NCBI RefSeq assembly: GCF_018294505.1
Contig: NC_057809.1
Coordinates: 138,048,979 to 138,112,978 of the forward strand
Reading direction: 5' to 3'
Source: Triticum aestivum
Taxonomy: Eukaryota; Streptophyta; Magnoliopsida; Poales; Poaceae
DNA length: 64,000 nucleotides
Shown here: positions 22,528 through 34,122 of the stretch, piece by piece
How positions within the stretch are numbered: the first letter of the stretch is position 1
How the letters are laid out: each line of letters starts with the position of its first letter
Made by a program: the position numbers and the translations under genes
The notes under the pieces: model-generated
Databases searched by the model: none
The model's input: the letters and a program-made list of their open reading frames with translations, nothing else
Told to the model about the DNA's origin: nothing

Positions 22528-23712
22528 TCTTGATGATCTTAAGGGCATTGGTCCCACTTTATGCCAGCACAAAATAAAATTAGAGAAAGACGCTAAACCG
22601 GTTGTTGATCACCAACGATGGTTAAATCCTAAGATGAAAGAAGTGGTAAGAAAAGAAATACTAAAGCTTCTGGAGGCAGGTATAATTTATCCCGTTGCTG
22701 ATAGTAAGTGGGTAAGTCCTGTCCATTGTATCCCTAAGAAGGGAGGTATTACTGTTGTTCCTAATGATAAAGATGAATTGATCCCACAAAGAATTGTTAC
22801 AGGTTATAGAATGGTAATTGAATTCCGCAAATTAAATAAAGCTACTAACAATGATCATTAACCTTTACCTTTTATTGATCAAATGCTAGAAATATTATCT
22901 AAACATACACATTTTTTGCTTTCTAGATGGTTATTCTGGTTTCTCTTAAATACCTGTGTCAAAAGAGGATCAGGAAAAAACCACTTTTACTTCCCCTTTT
23001 GGTACCTTTGCTTATAGACATATGCCTTTTGGTTTATGTAATGCACCTGCCACCTTTCAAAGATGTATGGCTGCTATATTCTTTGACTTTTGTGAAAAGA
23101 TTGTTGACGTTTTCATGGATGATTTCTCCATTTATGGAACTTCTTTTGATGATTGCTTAAGCAACCTTGACCGAGTTTTGCAGAGATGTGAATAAACTAA
23201 TCTTGTCTTGAATTGGGAGAAGTGCCACTTTATGGTTAATGAAGGTATTATCTTAGGGCATAAAATTTTTGAAAGTGGTATTGAAGTTGATAAAGCTAAA
23301 GTTGATGCTATTGAAAAGATGTCGTGTCCAAAGGACATTAAAGGTATAAGAAGTTTCCTTGGTCATGCTGGTTTTTATAGGAGGTTCCTTAAAGACTTCT
23401 CAAAAATTTCCAGGCCTCTGACTAATCTCTTACAAAAAGATGTTCCTTTTGTCTTTGATGATGATTGTGTAGAAGCATTTGAAATACTTAAGAAAGCCTT
23501 GATTTCTGCACCTATTGTTCAGCCTCCTGATTGGAATTTACCCTTTGAAATTATGTGTGATGCTAGTGATTATGATGTAGGGGCTGTTCTAGGACAAAGA
23601 GTTGATAAGAAATTAAATGTTATCCAATATGCTAGTAAAACTCTAGACAGTGCCCAAAGAAATTATGCTACTACTGAAAAAGATTTTTTAGCAGTTGTAT
23701 TTCCTTGTGACA
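22528..23712 (+). pseudogene. pol: Athila reverse transcriptase and start of RNase H, broken
   Basis: Reading begins with a segment preceding the reverse transcriptase. From 22634 it shows EVVRKEILKLLEAGIIYPV, VSPVHCIPKKGG and RMVIEFRKLN up to a TAA at 22859-22861. After a frame break near 22935, KTTFTSPFGTFAYRHMPFGL and AIFFDFCEKIVDVFMDDFS appear (catalytic F-M-D-D form of YxDD). An in-frame TAA follows the segment ending at 23195. From 23208 the thumb and RNase H start read WEKCHFMV, SFLGHAGFYRRFLKDFS and MCDASDYDVGAVLGQ. The similarity stops at about 23712 in VVFPCD, where LTR sequence begins, so the rest of pol was lost by deletion. Confidence 0.85.
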
Positions 23713-24433
23713 ATACTTATGCCTATTCTCTCTTATTTTACAAGGTTTACATGAAGAGGGAGAATGCCGGCAGCTGGAATTCTGGGCTGGAAAAGGAGCA
23801 AATATTAGAGACCTATTCTGCACAACTCCAAAAGTCCTGAAACTCCACGAAAGTCGGTTTTGGAATATATAAAAAATATTGAGTGAATAAAGCACCAGAG
23901 GGGGGCCACCCACCATCTACAAGGGTGGGGGGCGTGCCCTACCCCCCTGGGCGCGCCCCTACCTCGTGGGCCCCCTGGCAGGCCTCCGGTGCCCATCTTT
24001 GGCTATATGAAGTCTTTCGCCCTGGAAAAAATCATAAGCAAGCTTGCAGGACGAAACACCGCCGCCACGAGGCGAAACCTTGGCGGAACCAATCTAGGGC
24101 TCCATCGGAGCTGTTCTGCCGGGGAAACATCCCTCCGGGAGGGTGAAATCATCATCATCGTCATCACCATCGATCCTCACATCGGGAGGGGGTCAATATC
24201 CATCAACATCTTCACCAGCACCATCTCCTCTCTAACCCTAGTTCATCTCTTATATCCAATCTTTGTCTCAAAACCTCAGATTGGTACCTGTGGGTTGCTA
24301 GTAGTGTTGATTACTCCTTGTAGTTGATGCTAGTTGGTTTATTTGGTGGAAGATCATATGTTTAGATCCTTTATGCATATTAATACCCCTCTGATTATGA
24401 ACATGAATATGGTTTGTGAGTAGTTATGTTTGT
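23713..24433 (+). repeat. Athila LTR fragment, left part
   Basis: Contains the GC-rich hairpin-forming motif (about 23920-23972) followed by a weak TATA-like GGCTATATGAAG (24001-24012). It resumes at 40472 after the nested element. The true LTR start is missing. The last five bases, TTTGT, are the target duplication. Confidence 0.75.
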
Positions 24434-24846
24434 TGTCGGGGATATACCCCGCGGTATGACCCGGTCGGACTTGGCGGCTCACAAAGACCCGACGAGTATT
24501 TGGTGACTTACTGATGACCCCGACGGCAGGTCAGATGGATGACAAGGCCCAAGGCCCAGAAGGCCGGTTCATGTGATGGTGGGTCGGCTTAAGAGGAAGA
24601 CATAATGAATATTCTTCTGCAAAGGAAGCAAGACTAGGACTCCACTTGTAATAGAGTAATCCTAATCCTACTAGGACTAGTCATGTGACCCACCCCTTCA
24701 ACTTATATAAGGAGGGGCAGGGCTCCCCAAAAGAGGGACAAGCAACAAGCAATAATCTCGAGGGCTAGACACAAAGGGGGGAGCCAGCTTATGCGGCGAC
24801 TCTCTCATGAGCATAATAAGATCTAGCCACAAACAACATGTAGGGC
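24434..24846 (+). repeat. 5' LTR of the non-coding element, left part
   Basis: Matches 39878-40300 of the 3' LTR. An A/T box, ACTTATATAAGG (24700-24711), is a likely TATA region. AGGGC at 24842-24846 is the target duplication of the Tat element inserted here; the LTR resumes at 34600. Confidence 0.9.
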
Positions 24847-25317
24847 TGTCGGTGTCAAAACAGGCAGATCTCGGGTAGGGGGTCCCGAACTGTGCGTCTA
24901 AGGCAGATGGTAACAGGAGGCAGGGGACACGATGTTTACCCAGGTTCGGGCCCTCTTGATGGAGGTAATACCCTACGTCCTGCTTGATTGTTCTTGATGA
25001 TATGAGTAGTACAAGAGTTGATCTACCACGAGATCAAAGAGGCTAAACCCTAGAAGCTAGCCTATGGTATGATTGTATGTTTTCCTACAGACTAAAACCC
25101 TCCGGTTTATGTAGACACCGGAGGGGCTAGGGTTACACAAGGTCAGTTACAAAGGAGGAGATATACATATCTGTATTGCCTAGCTTTCCTTCCACGCCAA
25201 GTAGAGTCCCATCCGGACACGAGACGAAGTCTTTACTCTTGTATCTTCATAGTCCAACAGTCCGGCCAAAGGATATAGTCCGGCTGTCCGGAGACCCCCT
25301 AATCCAGGACTCCCTCT
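24847..25317 (-). repeat. 3' LTR of the Tat-lineage element
   Basis: As written on + it begins TGTCGGTGTC and ends GACTCCCTCT (the last base is mutated from A). The TATA region at 25107-25113 is degraded (TTATGTA) but sits in the loop of a perfect 9-bp inverted repeat (25098-25106 and 25117-25125). The polypurine tract complement follows at about 25318-25330 (GTAGCCCCCGAAC). Confidence 0.92.
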
Positions 25318-25642
25318 GTAGCCCCCGAACCAGGCTTCAATGATGATGAGTCCGGCGCGCGGTATTGTCTTCGGCATTACAAGGCGGGTTCTTCTTCAAG
25401 TCTTGAATATCTGTAAAGTAGTGTCCGACTACTATAAATGTTGGACTTCTTGGCTTCTGTGCCCAATAAGTGCTACCCTCCACGTGTCGAGCGAATGCAA
25501 GGAGCCAGGGCATTTTTACATTGGCCCCCTAGCCAAGTAAATAAATTGTCTATTAAAGGAATGGGGATTCTTAGATCCAATCCACACTCTCCTCCCCCAG
25601 CAAAAATTCATCAGAGCGCGCTCGGAAAAAATCCATTCCATC
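25318..25642. other. Spacer between 3' LTR and antisense gene
   Basis: About 325 bp. It includes the polypurine tract complement at its left edge and the presumed promoter and leader of the antisense gene; no clear TATA box. Confidence 0.5.
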
Positions 25643-28168
25643 ATGGCCGACCACCACAACTCCTCCTCTCGCCCTCGTAGCCCTAAGCCCGGCGATTGGG
25701 AGAGGTTTTCCGTCCCGCACAGTCGTTTGGTAGAGCTGCAGACCCAGGGATTTCTCCCTCCAACGTATTTGGTCCCCGTTCGAGCCGGGCTTGCCACCTA
25801 TAATGGCAGGGAGCAAGCGGAGAGCTTCCCCAGCCCCTCCAAGGGGGAGCGGGTGTGCCTTATCCCTTGCTTACTAAGGGGACTCGGATTTCCAATTCAT
25901 CCGTTCCTTCGCGGGCTCCTAGAGTTTTACGGTCTCCAACTGCACAATTTCACCCCTGTTTCCATATTACACATCGCCGGATACATTGCCCTTTGCGAGC
26001 TATTTCTGGGCTGCAAGGCTCATTTCGGGCTGTGGAAGAGGTTATTTTACCTTGTGCCCCGCACACAAAACGGGTCACTTTATCAGGTGGGCAGAGCCGA
26101 AATATGGCGCATCGCCAAAACCGAATACCTGTCCGGTACTCCGAAGAAGACGTCTGAAGATTGGCCTTCGGAGTGGTTTTATATGGAGGACGTCCCCCTT
26201 CCAGACCCCGTTTGGCGGGGTCTTCCTGAGTACAACAATACTCCTCTGAAGAAACGCCGAAGCTGGCGCCCACGGAGCCCCCAGGAGGAAGACAACAGGG
26301 AAGTCCTTTACCTGATGAACCGGATTAAAGCGCTGGCTCAATCAGGATTGACAATAATCGAGGTTATGTCAGAATGCATAATGCGGGGAGTGCAGCCACT
26401 TCAATATCGAGGGTACCCCCTATGGTCAACAGCCCATCTCCACAACCAGAGGACCCTGGCCGGCCCCTCTGTCCCGGACTCGAAGAGGATCCAGACATAT
26501 TCGTGGAGCTGATAGACAGGCAGTTCTATCAATTGAGCTGCGATGATGCCATGGTGGCCATAACAGCCGACTATCCCGGGCTGCTCCATGCGTCGCACGT
26601 AAGAAAAACCAAAATCCCAACTCCAAAAATAGGATCTCCTTTTAGACACTTCACCTACCACACACATATGGTGTGTTACAGGGAAGGCATTCGGGGCCCT
26701 GTGCCGAACCCGCAACAACTCGCCAACAAGAGGCAGCGAAGCCGGGTAGGCCAAAAAGGAAGGCGGTCAGGACGGAGACGCCGACGCAGAGGTGTGACAC
26801 AAAACCTCCCTCCGTGGTTGTTGTATTTCTCAAAATGCAATGACATCCATGCTTCTTTAATAGAAAAAACGCTCGCCAGACTATATCCGGAGAGGCCGCC
26901 GATCACGCCTCCACCAGTCGGGCCCCAGGGCTGGACATAGAGGCGGAAGCCAACATGGGGCGGACGCCGGATGCTCCTCCTACAGAGGATGCGGATATAC
27001 TATCCGCTACAAATTCAGAAGTGGAGAGCACCATGAATCATAGGCGTCGTCGGGCCATAGTCCGTGACGATTGTTTCTCGCCAGAGGCATTTGATGCCTT
27101 CAATTCCGGAGACGTGTACATCCGTGCTGCTCAAAATGGTCTAGCTAGAGCCACAAACTAGTATGTAAGGGATATACGGGTAAGCAAATCTGACGATTAT
27201 ATGTATCAGTAGCCTCTGAGACTTGAAATAGTTGACGCAACTGATTTAAGGATCATTAGTTGTGCAGGTTCTTACGGAGAAGAATTCCCAATTGTCTCAA
27301 GAGCTGGACGAGTGCAAGGCCCAGCTGGAAGCCGTTGTTGCCGCATTGAAGGAGTCCAAAAAGGGTCCCCTTGGTAACTTTGTTGTCTATTGCAAAGAAT
27401 ATCGGTACCAGGTAGTATGCAGCATGTATGCACACCTAACAATAGATGTTGCAGGTGGCCCCGGAGTGAATCCGGAGGCCGTGGAGGAGGATACAGCACG
27501 TGATGATCGATAGCGAAATGCTGGCGAGCGCATGCTGATGTGAGTTAGGCAGGAGAAAAATGATCTCCAAGATGCCAATATCCGACTGGGCGTGGAACTA
27601 AAGGATGTCCGAGCCCAGCTTGCGGACTCCGTGAAGGAGAATAAACGGCTTCGGCGCGGCATTTTTAGTAAGTGCTTGAACGAACTTTTTAAAGGAGTTC
27701 GGCAAAGAAGCCTGCTAATAGCGTTATCTCTGCAGATATGCTGACAGGTCGTCCCGTGGAGGAGATGCCCGGGTCTTCGGGTGATCTTCTACCAGAGCTC
27801 TCACAACTGCACGAACAAGTTTGGGAGGTGATGCAGAGTATTGCCCAAGCCTTGTGGCCATCCGCGTCCCCGCCGGGAGGCATGGGGGAGCTTATAGAGA
27901 AGCTCAAGGGAGCGCAGCGGCGCTTCTGATTATGGAAGATATTAGCCTGCCGACAAGGTGCAAGGGAAGCCTGGGCTATGGTGAAGACACGATATACCAA
28001 GGCTGACCCAAACCATATGGCCGAGGTCGGACCTGTGGGGCCCGATGGGAAAGAGATCCCCGTCAGTTTAGTGTATGATCAAGTAGAATTAGCCGCAAAG
28101 TATTCCCAATAGGATTGTAGGCTAGACAGCCTGTTGGATGGTATAGAAGAAGAATTTAATCAGTCTTA
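25643..28168 (+). CDS. Antisense spliced gene of the Tat element (Transposase_28 family), five exons
   Basis: Homologous to 7135-3980. Exons judged from GT-AG sites: 25643-26598, 26682-27164, 27268-27372, 27455-27667 and 27736-28168, with donors GTAAGA, GTAAGG, GTAACT and GTAAGT and acceptors ending ACAG, GCAG, GCAG and GCAG. Exon 1 starts with ADHHNSSSRPRSPKPGDWERF and carries the conserved block LVPVRAGLATY, CLLRGLGFPIHPFLRGLLEFYGL and LCELFLGCKAHFGLWKRLFY (about residues 50-145). A frameshift near 26415-26475 breaks exon 1. Exon 3 is coiled-coil-like (EKNSQLSQELDECKAQLEAVV). The last exon contains a stop in AAKYSQ-stop near 28110 before the final TAG. The role is unknown. It converges on pol, whose stop lies 812 bp further on. 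Confidence 0.7.
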
Positions 28169-28979
28169 GTGACTGTGTACTTCAAGTGACATATGTAATG
28201 TCCCTAGCCGGATTGTAAATCATTTGTCATGGCGGACCTTTTCGCTTGGACCTCTAGACCCGATAGTCCGGAGTGTATCCGAATACCCACTCGGTTATAT
28301 AAGAACCGGGGTATGCATGGAAACCAGGCGTAGGGGTCATAAGTGCTTGAACAGACAAGTACCCAACTAGCTATGTTATATTACATGGATAGTAAGAAAC
28401 ATCTTCCAGGGAGAATAGTTCCGTTAAGGGTTCCTTTCCCTGGGTACGCATGCCCTAATGTGCAAGTCCGAACTGCGAGACGCGGGCTAAAAACATCTGG
28501 GGCGTGTAGTAATTGAAACGAAAGTCATCTTTTATTCACCGACCAAATATTCCCTTAAGAATGCTAGCTTTCGGCTTCACCCAGCCTGAGGTACACATCC
28601 GACTGACCCGGCAGTAACAATCACAGAGGTGCTCCCCTTATGCCCTAGCCGAATTAACGGGAACATAGGGCATAAATACAAGAGCCAGGGAACCCAGCTT
28701 GGCCAAAACTTAAGTCATATCGATGCATATAATGGCGAAAAAAGGTACATGCGGAAGAATAACACATGTGCGGAGCATAAAGCCCGGAAAGGTAATTAAA
28801 TTAAGCTTCTGTATAGGAAGCCCCGGGGTATATTGAGCGCGGTTAGCGCGTCAAGATTGTGTAACCAAGACACAAGTGTAGCTCTTTAGGGCCTTGAAGA
28901 GAAAAAAGAGAAAGAGAGAGAGAAAAAACAGATGTGCAAAAAATTCATGGAGGTAAGGAGACGAACATAGAGTCCGGCG
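28169..28979. other. Gap between the convergent antisense gene and pol
   Basis: About 810 bp without coding content. It probably holds the 3' ends and polyadenylation signals of both transcripts. A purine-rich stretch of GAGAGA/GAAAAA lies at 28900-28930. Confidence 0.5.
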
Positions 28980-30065
28980 CTAGGCGTAGAATCTTCGGAG
29001 TCTGGCTGTGTTCCATGGGTTTGGCTCGAGTAGATTATTCGATGCATCTCGTAGACGGTACGCTCCACCGGTCAGAACCTGGTCGATAATGAAGGGACCT
29101 TCCCATTTGGGCTTGAGCTTGTTCTTTTTCTTCTCCGGCAGGCGTAGAACTAGTTCACCAACATTATAGGTTTTGTCCCATACTTCTCTGCTTTGATACC
29201 TTCGAGCCTGTTGCTGATAGAATGCGGAACAGGCTTTTGCCACGTCGCGCTCCTCCTCCAGGGCATCCAAACTGTCCTGCTGATCGAGCTCGGCCTCTCT
29301 TTCTTCGTACAAGTGCACTCGAGGTGAGTCATGAATTATGTCGCAACGTGGCATTGCCTCGGTGTTGTACACCATAAAAAACGGTGTGTATCCGGTAGTG
29401 TGATTCGGCGTGGTCCGCAACCCCCAAAGTATGGACTCGAGCTCCTCTACCCAATGAGTGTCTAATTCCTTTAAAGATCGGACTAATCTGGGTTTAATGC
29501 CGCTCATGATAAGACCATTCGCTCGTTCGACTTGACCGTTAGTTTGCGGATGATAGACAGAAGCATAATCGAGCTTGATGCCCATGTTGCTGCACCAAAG
29601 TTTCACCTCGTCGGCTGTAAAGTTCGTGCCGTTGTCAGTGATGATGCTGTGGGGGACACCATAACGGTGTACAACTCCGGATATGAAGTCTATCACTGGT
29701 CCGGATTCAACCATTTTGACAGGTTTGTCTTCTATCCATTTGGTGAATTTATCCACCATGACCAGTAAGTATTTTTTCTTATGGGTTCCCCTTTGAGGGG
29801 TCTGGCCATATCGAGCCCCCAGACCACAAAGGGCCAAGTAATGGGGATTGTTTGGAGGGCGGTAGGTGGCATGTGGCTTTGGTTTGCAAAAAGCTGGCAG
29901 CTGACACAATGTTGTACCAGATGCTGAGCATCTGCCTGGGCCGTCGGCCAATAAAAACTTATACGGAAGGCCTTGCTTACAAGGGCACGGGCTGCGGCAT
30001 GGTGGCCGCCGAGTCCGGCATGGATTTCTGCCAAAAGCTTTCTCCCTTCCTCTTCGGAGATGCAC
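28980..30065 (-). pseudogene. pol: Gypsy integrase, Tat lineage
   Basis: The zinc-binding H-H-C-C module is visible in an overlapping frame (30034-29732: GGHHAAARALV, HLVQHCVSCQLFA), so a frameshift near 29780 separates it from the core. The core reads YLLVMVDKFTKWIEDKPV, IITDNGTNF and YHPQTNGQVERANG (D-D-E complete) at about residues 98-185. A long C-terminal part ends LPEKKKNKLKPKWEGPFII, GAYRLRDASN and NTARLRRFYA, typical of Gypsy integrase ends. The stop is at 28980-28982. The C-terminal 290 codons are open. Confidence 0.88.
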
Positions 30066-30130
30066 CTTTGAAGGATTCCGGTTGTGCTTTTCTTATGAAG
30101 CTCTCCCTCATGGACCTTGTAGGCTTTAGA

Positions 30131-30968
30131 TCACCGCACTATGCAGCGGGCCTCATTTTGGTCCTCGGGTAATTCATGTCTAGTTAGGTAGGCCAGGAAT
30201 GGTTCTGTCCATGGGGCGATCACGACCATTATCTCGTGGGCTGAAGGTGTTATTTTGGTGGCAGAGCCTCCGATTGTGTCAGAGTATTCGGTATCTGGGG
30301 TTGTGGCCGGGTCCAGACTATTTTTGCCGGTGTCCCCTTCCCATACCACGGATGGTTTAAACAATCTTTCTAGGAAGATGTTCGGTGGGACAGGGTCGCG
30401 TTTAGCGCCGATACGGGCTAGGATGTCCGCTGCCTGGTTGTTTTCCCGAGCCACATGGTGGAATTCGAGCCCCTCGAACCGAGCTGACATTTTGAGGACG
30501 GCGTTGCGATATGCCGCCATTTTCGGATCCTTGGCATCGAAGTCTCCATTTATTTGGGATATTGCGAGGTTCGAGTCCCCACGCACCTCTAGGCGTTGGA
30601 TGCCCATGGAGACTGCCATCCAGAGGCCGTGTAATAGGGCCTCGTATTCGGTTGCGTTATTGGAGTATGTATATAGTATTTGGAGCACATATTGCACCGT
30701 ATCTCCGGTGGGGGACGTCAAGATGACGCCAACCCCCAGACCAGCCAGCATTTTAGAGCCGTCGAAGTGCATGATCCAATTGGAGTATGCGCCGTACTCT
30801 TTAGGGAGTTCGGCTTCTGTCCATTCGGCTATGAAATTGGCTAGTACTTGCGACTTAATGGCTCATCGTGGCTTATATGTTATGTCGAACGGGAGGAGCT
30901 CGATTGCCCATTTGGCAACCCGGCCCGTGGCATCGCGATTGTTTATTATGTCATTGAGTGGTACTTAG
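30131..30968 (-). pseudogene. pol: Second (archaeal-type) RNase H domain, Tat hallmark
   Basis: The 213-codon frame from 30772 reads HFDGSKMLAGLGVGVILTSP (catalytic Asp with the DGS motif), NNATEYEALLHGLWMAVSMG (catalytic Glu), LEVRGDSNLAISQINGDF (catalytic Asp) and ENNQAADILARIGA (last acidic residue). This domain is additional to the one fused to reverse transcriptase. It is known from the Tat/Ogre/Retand lineage, where it was probably acquired by the element ancestor. The reading continues upstream to about 30968 with a stop in ANFIAEW-type sequence. Confidence 0.85.
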
Positions 30969-31003
30969 GAGGCCACCGTAATCGAACACTCTTGAAAGTA
31001 GTG

Positions 31004-32128
31004 TCATAATTTCCGAGATGCCATAAATACCGCATATGCTATATTTTGGTAATGTGGGTACCGTGATTTGCATGGAGTGAGGATGGTGGATACATAATAT
31101 ACCAGCTTTTGAAGTGGGAATTTATGTCCGTCCATCTCTTGCTCGATGACGAGCACTGCGCTTACAACTTGGTGAGTTGCCGCTATATAATAGCATTGGT
31201 TCGCCAACAGTTGGTGTGGCCAGGATGGCTTTTATTTCTTCCAGTCCGGCCGTCGTTGCGTCCGTCCACTCGAAGTGTTCGGTGCGCCGAATAAGGCGAT
31301 AAAGGGGAAGTGCCTTTTCTCCTAATCGGGAGATAAAGCGGCTTAAAGCCGCCACACATCCAGTTAATTTCTGGATTTGCTTGAGGTCTGTTTGGATAGC
31401 CAACTGCGACAGAGCTCGGATTTTGGCCGGATTTGCTTCAATTCCTCTACTGGAGACGATGAAGCCCAGGAGCTTTCAGGCGGGAACGCCGAAAACACAT
31501 TTTTCCGGATTGAGCTTAATGTCGTATGTTCGGAGATTGGTGAACGTGAGCCTCAAGTCGTCTATTAAAGAGTCGACGTGTCTGGTTTTAATAACCACGT
31601 CGTCTACATATGCCTCCACAGTCTTACCGATCTGCTTTTCCAGACATGTCCGGATCATGCGCTGATATGTTGCGCCGGTGTTTTTGAGCCCGAAGGGCAT
31701 TGTGTTAAAACAGAAAGGGCCATATGGCATGATGAATGCCGTTGCGGCTTGATTAGACTCTGCCATCTTAATCTGGTGGTAGCTGGAGTATGCATCGAGG
31801 AAGCACAATGATTCATGTCCTGCGGTAGCATCGATGATTTGATCGATGCGAGGGAGTGGAAGGGATCCTTTGGGCAAGCCTTATTAAGGTCTTTGAAGTC
31901 GACACATAGGCGCCAGGATTTTTCCTTCTTTGGTACCATCACCAGGTTTGCTAGCCAATCTGGATGTTTTATTTCTTTAATGAATCCGGCTTCTAGTAGC
32001 TTGGCCAACTCCTCTCCCATGGCTTGTCGCTTAGGTTCAGAGAAACGCCAAAGAGTCTGCTTGACTGGCTTGAATCCTTTTAGAATATTAAGGCTATGCT
32101 CGGCCAATTTGCGTGGGATTCCTAGCAT
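31004..32128 (-). pseudogene. pol: Gypsy reverse transcriptase and first RNase H, Tat lineage
   Basis: Fingers and palm start at about 32128: EAGFIKEIKHPDWLANLVMVPKK and WRLCVDFKDLNKACPKD. A frame break near 31870 moves to 31877-31476 with PLPRIDQIIDATAGHE, FLDAYSSYHQIKM, MPFGLKNTGATYQRM and the catalytic VEAYVDDVVIKT near 31610. The thumb and connection follow (31403-31122: GCVAALSRFISRLGEKALPL). RNase H then runs through 31207-31004 (LVYYVSTILTPCKSRYPHYQN). At least three frame disruptions are present. Confidence 0.85.
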
Positions 32129-32155
32129 TTCTGAAGGATGCCAGGTGAATATATC

Positions 32156-32790
32156 TCAATTCTCGCACAGAAACTCCCGTAGTGCGGCATCTACAGCGGG
32201 GTCTAACTGTGCCCCTATGGATGCTATTTTTGTAGGGTCCGTTGGATGGACTTGGAATTTAACTATTTCATCTGCTGGTTTAAAGGAGGTGGACTTGGAT
32301 CTTTTGTCTAGTATCACGTCATCCTTGTCCACCGTGGAGCGCAGCGCGGTTAACTCCTCTGCCACAAAGGCTTCGGATAATGCCTCGAGGGCTAGTGCGG
32401 CTGTTTTGTTCTTGGCGCGGAGTGCTATGTACGGATCACTAGCTAGAGTGATAATTCCCTTGGGTCTGGGCATTTTGAGCTTCATATACCCGTAATGGGG
32501 TATGGCTTGAAAAATCGTGAATGCCTCCCGCCCTAGAAGGGCGTGGTATCCGCTACTGAACGGGGCGACTTGGAATGTAATTTCTTCGGACCTGTAATTC
32601 TCCGGAGTGCCGAATACCACATCAAGTGTGATTTTCCCAATGCAACGTACCTCCTGACTAGGGAAGATTCCTCAGAAGGTCGTACTGCTTTGCTCAATAC
32701 GGTTGTTGTTTATTTCCATTTTTGGAGAGTCTCCTCATAAATGAGGTTTATTCCGCTGCCGCCGTCCATGAGTACCTTAGTGAGCCGAAA
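32156..32790 (-). pseudogene. Aspartic protease, Tat lineage
   Basis: The active-site segment LMDGGSGINLIYEETLQ is at the end of the gag frame near 32770-32720; the frame then shifts near 32710-32620. It continues with VFGTPENYRSEE, SSGYHALLGREAF and KLKMPRPKGIITL, matching block by block the protease at 2130-2750. The D-G-G active-site variant is shared with that copy. Confidence 0.82.
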
Positions 32791-33992
32791 GCCGTCCAAA
32801 ATTGGACTGAGGACCAAAGCGGCTGGTGCTCGGGCTGTTAGGAATTTAGGTTTGTCAATGGCATTGAATGTGATAGCCGTGTCGCTCCATGGATTTATTG
32901 CTGCCATGTGGCAGACTTCAGCAAGGCTGCGGAGTGCTCGCATGCACCTATTGTTTGAGGCGAATGTCTCGAAGACCGTTAATACTGTATTGTTATCCGT
33001 GGGAAGGTGCTCTAAGGTATTTTGGGTGAGAAGATCCTCACCGCTTTTGGCCACCTGCCGGAGTACCCAACATGCTCTAAGGCTGTGTGTTGATATGGTA
33101 TCTGGTGTACTGTGGATTTTGCAGGGCCCGTTAAGCCAACCCTCCAATATGGTTTCATGCCCTGTAGTGGGCTTTTGCTTCTTTGTAATTGAGTCGGGCG
33201 ACTTATGAGAGTGCACCCTTTTAGTTCGGACCGGGGGTTTTGTCAGAGCCGGCCTATCCCAAAATTGCGTTTGGGTTTTCCAGGCACTTTCCATCGCAGA
33301 GTATTTCCGTACTATGGCCGCCAGGTCGGTGAAGTGTGCTACGTCACGGCGACTTATGGCGTTGAGGACTCCCTTGTCCGCACAATTGTTGCAAAAGAAT
33401 GAAATTGCATCTTCCTCGTGACAGTCCTTGACCTTGTTCATTACAAGGAGGAATCTGGCACAATAGTGATGTACTGTCTCTTGTGGCGCTTGCCTCATGT
33501 GGGAAAGATTGTTTGTATCTGGGTGGGTGGGTGGATTTAAGTCCAGACCTTGACCCAATCTATGATCCGTGGCAGGGGAGTTTCCGATCTTGGAAGTTCG
33601 GGCTCCGGGATGTTGCCCTGTGGGTTCGGTATGCGGCCTGATTTTGGATTCAGGGTTAGGGTGGTGTCCTCCCGTGGGCGAGTATCCTGTTCAGAGAGCT
33701 CGGGAATACGGACATAGTTCATCCTCAGGATAGAGGGAGAATCGCCGCATTGCTCCTCCACCACCGCTATCTGATGGGTGACCGACGGAGAGTTAATCTC
33801 CCTTTGGTCGGGTTTAAGCCCGATCCGATCGTAGTCGGTAGTGACTCCCAGAGTGGCAATGCGATCCAAGAGCTCGTTCAAAGAGGAGAGCTCCATTGGA
33901 TCCATCTGCTCGGCAAATTTCGAGCCGATGTGGAGGCTTTTTTCGATGACCCGAGAGGTCATCGTCGGCGCAGCGGCCGAGCGGGCGGTCAT
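32710..33992 (-). pseudogene. gag: gag, Tat lineage, broken and shortened
   Basis: The N-terminal part (33992-33537, 151 codons) has an acidic helical segment and a proline-rich tail. The second part (33558-32710) resumes with the end of the gag domain (ETVHHYCARFLLVMNKVKDC ... FFCNN). Most of the central gag domain (the counterpart of 1200-1440 in the other copy) is missing, apparently by deletion near 33540. A zinc-finger-like motif C-x2-H-x8-H-x4-C (CKIHSTP...THSLRAC) lies at about 33120-33060. Confidence 0.75.
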
Positions 33993-34103
33993 GATGAAGC
34001 CGCCTAGTCAGAGAGTTTAGCCTACAGCCAGGGCTCCCCCAGTGATGATGTCGTCCTTGACAACGAGGCGAGCCATCCTCCTTATGATGACAACATAGTG
34101 GAA

Positions 34104-34122
34104 CTCTCAATGAAAGCACCAA
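34104..34122 (-). promoter_or_regulatory. Presumed primer binding site of the Tat element
   Basis: Directly inside the 5' LTR the minus strand reads TTGGTGCTTTCATTGAGAG. The position fits a primer site, but I do not recognise the tRNA. Confidence 0.5.
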
